A DNA stretch of 18,831 nt, taken from the NCBI GenBank assembly GCA_902495955.1, contig CABUZE010000002.1, forward strand, positions 1-18,831. The letters run 5' to 3'. A program made the position numbers and the translations under genes. The stretch is from an uncultured Collinsella sp. (GTDB taxonomy: Bacteria > Actinomycetota > Coriobacteriia > Coriobacteriales > Coriobacteriaceae). A model generated the notes under the pieces. That model saw only the letters and a list, made by a program, of their open reading frames with translations. It did not search any database and was not told where the DNA came from. Shown here in pieces: positions 12,516-18,831 of this stretch. Position 1 is the stretch's first letter. The number at the start of each line of letters is the position of its first letter.

Positions 12516-13663
12516 AAAGGCTTTCGCTGCAATGGCGCATAACGATTATGACGGCACTGCTGACGTGTGCGGCATGCGTGCTGACGAACTGTCTGGTCGG
12601 CTATACGGGCATGCGCTACATGGATGCTATCGGCAGCGACATCTCGGCCTTTAACGCAACCGGTGAAGATTCGCTCCAGGCGTTCGACCCAACGAAAGCG
12701 GCCCTCGATGACAAGGTCACGATCGTCGTAAACGACGCACAGGAGTCTTTTGGCACGACAGCCTGGTACATCACGGCTGGAGTCACACTCCTTGGCGGCG
12801 CGCTGGCATACTTTGTGAGCGGCCGTGCACTCAAACCGCTACGGGCTTTTGCGGCCCAGGTCGAGCGTGTGCAGCCTGACAACCTAAGCGAAATCAGGCT
12901 CAGTGAAGATGTGCCCATCGAGCTACAACGATGCAGCGCCTCTTTCAACGACATGATCGCCCGTCTTGGCGAAGGGTTCTCTGCACAGCGTCAGTTTACC
13001 GGCAACGCCGCACACGAGCTGCGCACCCCGCTCGCCCTTATGCAAGCACAGATTGAACTATTCATCTCCGAGCACTCCGGTTTGCAACCCGAAACAGCCG
13101 AGCTACTCGGCCTGCTACAAGAACAAACCGAGCGCATGTCTCGAATGGCCAAGGTATTGCTCGAGATGAGTGAGCTCCGCAGCATTCCTTGCGAGGACGA
13201 TGTGGAGCTTGGCCCCTTGTCCGAAGAGGTCCTCACCGACCTTGCGCCACTTGCCGAAAAAAGGGGCATAGCCCTCAATTGTGCTGGAGACGCTCTAGTA
13301 ATCGGGAGCGACACGCTCCTCTATCGGCTGGTGTTTAACCTGGCCGAAAACGCTATCCGCTATAGCCGCACCGACTCGAGCGCTACCGTCTCCATCTGCG
13401 ACAACGACAGCCACGTGTTCCTGCGAGTCGAGGACCAGGGTCCGGGAATACCCAAGCAGTACCGCGAGAGCATCTTCCAACCGTTCTTTCGCCTGGATAA
13501 ATCCCGCAGCAGGGCATACGGCGGCGCAGGACTCGGGCTAGCGCTCGTTTGGGAGATTGCAGCGCTTCACAGTGGCGCTGTAGAGGTCGAAACAAGTTCC
13601 GAGAACGGGACCACCATGCTCGTAAGCCTTCCAAAACGATCCGCAGCGTTAGCCGAACAGTAA
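12512..13663 (+). CDS. Membrane sensor histidine kinase
   Basis: A 383-residue kinase paired with the response regulator before it. Membrane helices at about 10-33 and 84-105 enclose a small extracytoplasmic sensor of some 50 residues (SDISAFNATGEDS...). A HAMP linker follows (ALKPLRAFAAQVERV), then HisKA with the phosphorylated His168 in AAHELRTPLALM, and the ATPase domain with N-box NLAENAIRY, G1 DQGPGI, F-box FQPFFRLD and G2 GGAGLGLAL. All catalytic motifs are intact. The small sensor loop contains no cysteine; two Cys (19 and 22) and Cys27 lie in or next to the first membrane helix, so direct thiol sensing is possible but speculative. Confidence 0.95.
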   Translation: MKRLSLQWRITIMTALLTCAACVLTNCLVGYTGMRYMDAIGSDISAFNATGEDSLQAFDPTKAALDDKVTIVVNDAQESFGTTAWYITAGVTLLGGALAYFVSGRALKPLRAFAAQVERVQPDNLSEIRLSEDVPIELQRCSASFNDMIARLGEGFSAQRQFTGNAAHELRTPLALMQAQIELFISEHSGLQPETAELLGLLQEQTERMSRMAKVLLEMSELRSIPCEDDVELGPLSEEVLTDLAPLAEKRGIALNCAGDALVIGSDTLLYRLVFNLAENAIRYSRTDSSATVSICDNDSHVFLRVEDQGPGIPKQYRESIFQPFFRLDKSRSRAYGGAGLGLALVWEIAALHSGAVEVETSSENGTTMLVSLPKRSAALAEQ

Positions 13664-13690
13664 AACGAAAGAGGTCCCGAGCAACAGGAG

Positions 13691-13696
13691 TACAAT
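13691..13696 (+). promoter_or_regulatory. Candidate -10 box of the LuxR-type regulator
   Basis: TACAAT, 35 nt before the ATG at 13731 and 27 nt after the kinase stop; no clear -35. Suggests the regulator has its own promoter rather than sharing the kinase transcript. Confidence 0.3.
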
Positions 13697-13730
13697 TGCT
13701 GCATTGTTGCCACCTGATGGGAGATGGAAG

Positions 13731-14735
13731 ATGGACTGCGATGGCTACCCACGCATTCCCATGCCGTTGATGTGCACCGCATTTGTGCCGGGGCAGATTG
13801 ACGCTGCAGTTGCAGGCATTTCCGACCCCGATTCGCGCGCCATTGCCACGGCAGAAGCGCTGTACTTTCGCGGACAGGCCGCCCTCGCCGCCAAGACGGC
13901 GCGCCCCTATCTTGACGCCACCGATCCCGCACTGTGCTATTCCGCATGCTTTATCTGCGGATATGCCAGTCTGTCGCTCAACCGTATCGCCGACGCCCGT
14001 CGGTGCCTTGCGGGCATCCTCGATACGCCAGCCGACAAAGAATCGCCCGCCATCCACGCCACGCATATCCTGTTCGCCTCGGCCGCGAGCGTCCTGTTGC
14101 ACTTGCCTTCCCCGTATTCTGCCGAAGAGTTTTATCCACTTGCGGCGCATCTGCCCGAAGGCCTGCACCCGTTCGCCAGCTACGTGATGGCGCACGCCTT
14201 GTATCTGCGCGGCGAATACGGCCGCAGCCTAGGCATGGCGGAAAACGCCCTGATTATGAAACAGGGAAGCTATCCCATCTCGGAACTATTCCTGCACCTG
14301 GCAGCTTCCATGGCATGCATGAGCCTCAAGGACATCGACGCCGCAAAAACGCACTTCGGAGTTGCTTGGAACATTGCGCGTCCCGACGGCCTTATCGAGC
14401 TCATCGGCGAGCACCACGGCCTTTTGCAGGGGCTTATCGAGGCGTGCTTAAAATCGCAATACCCCAACGATTTCGCTCGCATCATCGAGATCACGTACCG
14501 CTTCAGCTACGGCTGGCGGCGCATCCACAACCCCGATTCGGGCGAGGACGTGGCCGACGACCTAACGACCACGGAGTTCACCATGGCCATGCTCGCCTGC
14601 CGTGGGTGGACCAATGCCGAAATCGCTCGTCATATGGGTGTATCGCCGGGCACCGTTAAAAATCGACTGTCCAACGTGTATGCAAAGCTTGGCATCGGCA
14701 CGCGCACTGAGCTGGTCGCGCATATGTTGCGTTAG
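13731..14735 (+). CDS. LuxR-type (GerE HTH) transcriptional regulator with helical repeat region
   Basis: A 334-residue regulator. The last 55 residues are a LuxR/GerE helix-turn-helix: LTTTEFTMAMLACRGWTNAEIARHMGVS, then GTVKNRLSNVYAKLG. The long N-terminal part (1-270) is alpha-helical and Ala/Leu-rich, resembling the TPR-like region of MalT/LAL-class regulators, but no Walker-A ATPase and no receiver domain are present. Thus it is a truncated or streamlined LAL-like regulator; the signal is unknown. The ATG at 13731 has GGGAG 7 nt upstream; a TTG at 13704 is possible but lacks a site. The gene for a giant exported protein begins 155 nt later on the same strand, and is the obvious candidate target. 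Confidence 0.85.
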   Translation: MDCDGYPRIPMPLMCTAFVPGQIDAAVAGISDPDSRAIATAEALYFRGQAALAAKTARPYLDATDPALCYSACFICGYASLSLNRIADARRCLAGILDTPADKESPAIHATHILFASAASVLLHLPSPYSAEEFYPLAAHLPEGLHPFASYVMAHALYLRGEYGRSLGMAENALIMKQGSYPISELFLHLAASMACMSLKDIDAAKTHFGVAWNIARPDGLIELIGEHHGLLQGLIEACLKSQYPNDFARIIEITYRFSYGWRRIHNPDSGEDVADDLTTTEFTMAMLACRGWTNAEIARHMGVSPGTVKNRLSNVYAKLGIGTRTELVAHMLR

Positions 14736-14749
14736 CGGCCAGACTGCCT

Positions 14750-14764
14750 AGCGCAGCATGCGCT
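14750..14764. terminator. Small hairpin after the LuxR-type gene
   Basis: AGCGCA-GCA-TGCGCT, a 6-bp stem 15 nt past the stop, with GC-rich sequence and no T-tract after it. Weak terminator or attenuator at best. The rest of the gap up to 14889 shows no clear promoter. Confidence 0.25.
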
Positions 14765-14889
14765 CCGGAGCCCCGGCGCTTCGCTCGCTCAAATTGGACA
14801 TTTTGGCCCTCGGACGGCACTACCGTGACAGGATGCCTTCTCGCAAAATTGGATTATTTCCACCGATGCCTGCGGGATGGGAGCCAAAG

Positions 14890-17800
14890 ATGCTTGATCG
14901 CCGTTCGTTACTTGTTGCCGGAGCGTCCTCGCTGGCGAGCATTATGTTGCCGCGCGTGCCGGGAAGCGCAAACGCCTTCATATTGCCGTTCGCGCCCACC
15001 GAAGCCTATGCCGACGAAAAAGACCCCTTCAGGGTGCTCGTTCTCTCGCGCACCATGTTTGGTGTGGTCGTGGTCGACGTCGCCAACAAGAATATGCCCA
15101 TCAAGGGAGCCAGGGTCACGCTCGCGTCGCGTTATGCCACGGGCAAGCAGCTCTCCGCCACTACCGACGACGAGGGCACGGCCATCTTTGAGATCGCGCC
15201 GCTTTCGGAAGGCTACGTAGACGAGGCAACGCTTCTCGACGCGTACGACTTTAACGGCGGCATCTCCATTAGCATGGCGGGCTACCGCGATGTCGAGATT
15301 CCCCTCGCGCGCATCCAAGGCGGCACCGCCATAACCGCACCCACGCGTCCACTCTCCGATGGCGAGCCGTACTTTCGACAGCTCACGTTCGACGAATGGG
15401 ACATCCAGTACGCCAACGCCACGTTTATGGCAATGCCAGCGGACGAAGCAGCAAACGAACAGCCCGATACGCACTCCTTTACCGTGCAGGCGCATCTGCC
15501 ACAGGGTGGACAGGCAACGCTGCGCATCAACAAAGTGATGCCTGCTGCGGGCAGCTCAACCGAAACCGTCACGCAGATCGGCCAGATCAAGGCCAGCGCA
15601 TCGGGCGCGGATAATCTGGCGACGTTCACGCTTGAAGACACGTTCCTCGATGCAGCTTCGGGCCTTCTGGAGGAAGGGTGCAAGCTGCGCTTTATGCTCG
15701 ACTACCAGGGCAAAACCTACACGCTCTCATCCCCTATGGCCGTTGTCACCGCGCCGGCCGCAAAGGCGGAATCGGGCTCGACCACCATCATTCCCACCAC
15801 CATGGACCAAGAGATCACTCCGTTTGATTTCCCAGCGGCGTTTCCCGGCATCGGTGGTAATAAGTTCACGTGTTGGATGCCCTCGTTCCCCATTTTGTTC
15901 GATTTCTCGTTTGCTGGATACGTGCTGTTTGGCGGAGGATGCAAACCAGCCAGCTATATGAACGATTCGGGCAATCCGGATCCGGAGTACTGGAAGAAGT
16001 CACCGCGTGAGTCGGGCGCCAAGCAGGCAAACCGCTACCTCGACGAGATGGAGGGGAAGTGGAATCAGTACAAAAGTATGAGTGCCGGTTCGGGCACCGA
16101 TCCAAGAAACACCAAGCTCCTTCGCCACCATTGCACGCCGCTGTTCACGATGGATATCGCCACACAGCTGTACGGCTCGCTCGCCTACGATTGGGTGGGC
16201 AAAACCTGGGGCAACAACAACGACCCCGCATACGGCAATATTAAGGCCCTCTTCCAGGTAAGAACCGACCTCAATTGGACCGAGCAGTTTACCCTAGGAC
16301 CGGTGCCGTTTTTCCTAAACGTCAACCCCTGGGTGTTGGCGAAGCTGGCGCTCGCCGTGGGTGCCCACACGCACGGCAGCGGCGCGGCGTTTTTTAAAAA
16401 CATTTCGCTCGACTATTCCAACACGTCGGGCTCATTCACTATCCAGATCGGGCTCGCCGTCACCTTTGGCGCCGGCGTTGCAGGCGTCGCTTCGTCTGCC
16501 GTGCGTGGCGCCGCGTCCCTCACACTGTTCATTGGATACGAGAAGGCGGACGGCCACCAGCTTCCGCGGCTGCGCGTGGGTGCAGACGTCGATGTCGATG
16601 TGATACTCCAGTTCGTAATGTTCAAGTGGACCACCAAGGCTTGGTCGGGGTCGTGGCCCACACTCCTCGATTCGTGGAATATGTCGGTGAACAATGGCGA
16701 CCAGTATGTGCTCCAGCGCTCTGAGCTCGCATTGGGTGGAGATACGCCTTATACGCTGGATGCCTGCTTCGGCTCGGCCGGCAACATTGAGGCGGGCGGC
16801 GTGCCGCAATTTATCGCATCGGCCACCATCGTCACCAACGCCGAACTGCTCGCACGCGCCGAGGTTAAGGCCACTGCCGTAAACGCCGCGCCTGTCGTGC
16901 GCGATTGGGATCAAGCGGTCACGCGCATTGAGCTCGAGGCAGACGCGGAGAGCGACGACACGGGACAGGTCGAACATTTCGTCCATGCACTGATAGAGAA
17001 CGACGAAAACGCCGTGCCGATGTATGCGTACACCCATATCGAGCAGGCGAAGGACGCCGTTGCGGACCTCAACGCCAATTCTGCTGGTGTATCGGAGGAC
17101 GAGCGTGGCGGCATCAAGCCCTCGATCGACAACGTGCTGTTTTCCGGCGTGCTCAGCGAAGCCCACATGAGGCTAACGATGATTGCCGGCGTGGAGTGCC
17201 TATTCCGTATCGCCTCGGTGCGCTACGGCGAGAATGGTCGTTCGCGCCTGGTGGTGCATACAAAGACGAACGGCACGTGGTCCGCTCCCACGCCCGTGGA
17301 CTTCCCCCTTGGGTTTGGCGAGGGCGACGTGGAGCGCACCGGCATATTCGATTACGACTTCGACGTGGTGGAATATAAGGACGGAAGAGGAAACCAGGAC
17401 GCCTACGTGCTGCTGGTCTCGGGCGAGCGCCCCGACGGCGACAACACTTTTTTCGATACGGCAAGCACAGCCGGCATACTGTCCGTTGTGCGCCTGCGCA
17501 TAAGCAACGACGGAGTTCGCGTGATATCGCACACGTCGTGGCGCAGTATCTCGCGCGGCCGCCTTCAGGAGGATGGCTATCATTGCCTGCAGTGCCCGCG
17601 TATCACGGTAGGCAAGACACTGGTCGACGGACGTCTGTCGGGCGCTTACCTCCACCGCCGCGGGACCACCGCTGAAAAGGCGCTCGGCAGCGAGGCTGAG
17701 GTTGCGTTGGAGTGCTTTACCCTGTGGTCGGACGTTTCGGGCGACAGCCTGACGTTCCGCCAAGTTCTCCGCTTTCCGCAAGCACCGTCGAGTATCGAGC

Positions 17801-18831
17801 TGGGTAAGCCCGAGAATATCAACGGCAAAATGGTGGTGCCCGTTGCGTACGAGACCGCAGGCGGTTGTGGCTGTGCATCGTACGCCGTGATCGGCCAGTC
17901 CATTGCGGGCTGGGGCGTTATGTCGCCAGATGCCACAGTACCCCACGCGGTGCCGTGGCCGCAGCACACGGGCTTTTTGGCTACCGTCAACGAGCAGCTG
18001 CAGCATATTACTTGGGCACGAGGCGCATCGGCATTTGCAACGCAGCCCGTGGGCGCCGCAGGCTGTGGCCCGGCATCGTTTAGCGTAAGCAACAACGGCA
18101 GGTGCGTGCTCTATGTAGAGAACACCGATGGCAAGGTGGGACAAACCTACGACGAAAAAGGCAACCCGGTAGCAGTGATGGGCAAGCACTTCCGCATCTT
18201 CGCCAGCGCCTTGGCAGGCAATCTGTTTACGGAGCCGTTCGTGATGTGCGAGCTGGACCATCCCATCGATCAGATAACGACATTTTTGACGTCGGGAGGC
18301 ATGCTCTCCGCGCTCGCCACGCACATTGTGAGCGCGGAGAAGAGCGAGGCAGAACTACACGGCATCGAAGTGCCCTTGGTGGCGTGTGCCACTCCGACGG
18401 GCGCAGTCGCTACCTCGGGCGCGGTGGTGCCCGGAGCAGCAGGCGAATCCTTCATGGTCACGGTGCGAAACGACGGCAACACCTTGCTGACCGCCGGCAC
18501 AATCGATCTGTACCGAGAGGGCTCCAGCCAGCCGTTCTCCAGCGCATCCATCGGGTTCGGAGCGAACACACGCATGGCATCGATCTACGATCCAGAGCTT
18601 GCCGAGGACGCTTCGGCCAACGACATGGCACACGTGAAGTACGCGCTCGAAACGCTGGGCACACCTTTTGCAACGCACCCGCTGGTAGCCGACAGTGGCA
18701 ACGCCGTGCTGGCACCGGGTTGCACGGCACAGTTCCGCATGAGCTTCGCCATCCCCGAGAGTTGGAGCGATGAAGTGGGCAAACGTGTAACGCTATATGC
18801 GAAGGCGCGTAATCTGGTGGCGCTCGATCCC
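14890..18831 (+). CDS. Giant Tat-exported surface or secreted protein, truncated by the window end
   Basis: An uninterrupted frame of 1314 codons with no stop before the window end. The N-terminus MLDRRSLLVAGASSLASIML...SANA has a twin-arginine motif, a hydrophobic core and a signal-peptidase-like AxA site, indicating Tat export. Residues about 57-147 look like a carboxypeptidase-regulatory/Ig-like domain (IKGARVTLASR, TTDDEGTAIFEI, MAGYRDVEIPL). The middle, rich in Trp, Gly and Asp with beta-type spacing, I do not recognise. Around 1185 to the end is a CARDB-like domain (SFMVTVRNDGNTLLTAGTIDLY... LAPGCTAQFRMSFAIP). No catalytic motif is identifiable; adhesion or a surface-associated role is a guess. 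The ATG at 14890 has GGGAG 6 nt upstream. Cell-wall or other anchoring signals, if any, lie beyond the window. Confidence 0.88.
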   Translation, partial: MLDRRSLLVAGASSLASIMLPRVPGSANAFILPFAPTEAYADEKDPFRVLVLSRTMFGVVVVDVANKNMPIKGARVTLASRYATGKQLSATTDDEGTAIFEIAPLSEGYVDEATLLDAYDFNGGISISMAGYRDVEIPLARIQGGTAITAPTRPLSDGEPYFRQLTFDEWDIQYANATFMAMPADEAANEQPDTHSFTVQAHLPQGGQATLRINKVMPAAGSSTETVTQIGQIKASASGADNLATFTLEDTFLDAASGLLEEGCKLRFMLDYQGKTYTLSSPMAVVTAPAAKAESGSTTIIPTTMDQEITPFDFPAAFPGIGGNKFTCWMPSFPILFDFSFAGYVLFGGGCKPASYMNDSGNPDPEYWKKSPRESGAKQANRYLDEMEGKWNQYKSMSAGSGTDPRNTKLLRHHCTPLFTMDIATQLYGSLAYDWVGKTWGNNNDPAYGNIKALFQVRTDLNWTEQFTLGPVPFFLNVNPWVLAKLALAVGAHTHGSGAAFFKNISLDYSNTSGSFTIQIGLAVTFGAGVAGVASSAVRGAASLTLFIGYEKADGHQLPRLRVGADVDVDVILQFVMFKWTTKAWSGSWPTLLDSWNMSVNNGDQYVLQRSELALGGDTPYTLDACFGSAGNIEAGGVPQFIASATIVTNAELLARAEVKATAVNAAPVVRDWDQAVTRIELEADAESDDTGQVEHFVHALIENDENAVPMYAYTHIEQAKDAVADLNANSAGVSEDERGGIKPSIDNVLFSGVLSEAHMRLTMIAGVECLFRIASVRYGENGRSRLVVHTKTNGTWSAPTPVDFPLGFGEGDVERTGIFDYDFDVVEYKDGRGNQDAYVLLVSGERPDGDNTFFDTASTAGILSVVRLRISNDGVRVISHTSWRSISRGRLQEDGYHCLQCPRITVGKTLVDGRLSGAYLHRRGTTAEKALGSEAEVALECFTLWSDVSGDSLTFRQVLRFPQAPSSIELGKPENINGKMVVPVAYETAGGCGCASYAVIGQSIAGWGVMSPDATVPHAVPWPQHTGFLATVNEQLQHITWARGASAFATQPVGAAGCGPASFSVSNNGRCVLYVENTDGKVGQTYDEKGNPVAVMGKHFRIFASALAGNLFTEPFVMCELDHPIDQITTFLTSGGMLSALATHIVSAEKSEAELHGIEVPLVACATPTGAVATSGAVVPGAAGESFMVTVRNDGNTLLTAGTIDLYREGSSQPFSSASIGFGANTRMASIYDPELAEDASANDMAHVKYALETLGTPFATHPLVADSGNAVLAPGCTAQFRMSFAIPESWSDEVGKRVTLYAKARNLVALDP

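Noticed and set aside
13671..13680. GAGGTCCCGA after the histidine kinase resembling the terminator at 9609-9628
   Set aside because: Only the left arm is present; there is no pairing partner, so no hairpin forms.
17200..18324. 374-codon minus-strand frame opposite the giant exported protein
   Set aside because: The plus frame is unbroken for 1314 codons with a signal peptide; the minus frame has shadow composition.

Overview
The window looks like chromosomal DNA of a GC-rich, anaerobic, gut-type actinobacterium. Collinsella or a close relative in the Coriobacteriia is my best guess. This rests on the protein style (LuxR regulators without sensor domains, a Tat-exported giant protein, a CD1871A/4Fe-4S/TlpA redox cluster) and on the many palindromic intergenic repeats; no marker gene is present, so the assignment is inference.

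Layout. 1-2320 is housekeeping and stress: the start of a PatB/MalY-type PLP enzyme (minus), a TrmO-like tRNA methyltransferase (minus), a divergent XRE-zinc ribbon-TipAS regulator, and a glutaredoxin just behind it. 2321-3566 is a visibly AT-richer, repeat-laden patch. It holds two near-identical 65-bp hairpin repeats, a 230-bp element with perfect 30-bp inverted ends, a gene remnant, an orphan ribbon-helix-helix antitoxin-like gene with an operator over its promoter, and a 56-bp palindrome. 3567-5932 carries a tRNA-dihydrouridine synthase (minus) and a divergent three-helix membrane protein of unknown function. Short GTGACAAAGG hairpins lie on both sides of the membrane-protein gene. 5979-6154 is a large inverted-repeat element between convergent genes. 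6204-9455 is a 1083-residue ATPase-permease fusion of the MacB/FtsX type with an extracytoplasmic loop of about 650 residues.

9609-13663 is the most coherent system. A minus-strand operon runs from a tiny 48-residue CXXC protein (non-ATG start, buried in the 5' part of a longer open frame) through a membrane 4Fe-4S protein (start overlapping the tiny gene's stop) to a TlpA-like thioredoxin lipoprotein, and ends at a clear hairpin terminator. Divergent from it across only 90 bp is an OmpR-type response regulator and histidine kinase pair (ATGA overlap). The arrangement suggests that an envelope thiol/electron-transfer system is controlled by its own two-component system. 13731-14735 is a LuxR-type regulator, followed by a Tat-exported protein of more than 1314 residues that runs off the window end.

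No rRNA, tRNA, CRISPR array, transposase or phage gene was seen. The large opposite-strand open frames over the GC-rich genes are shadows.
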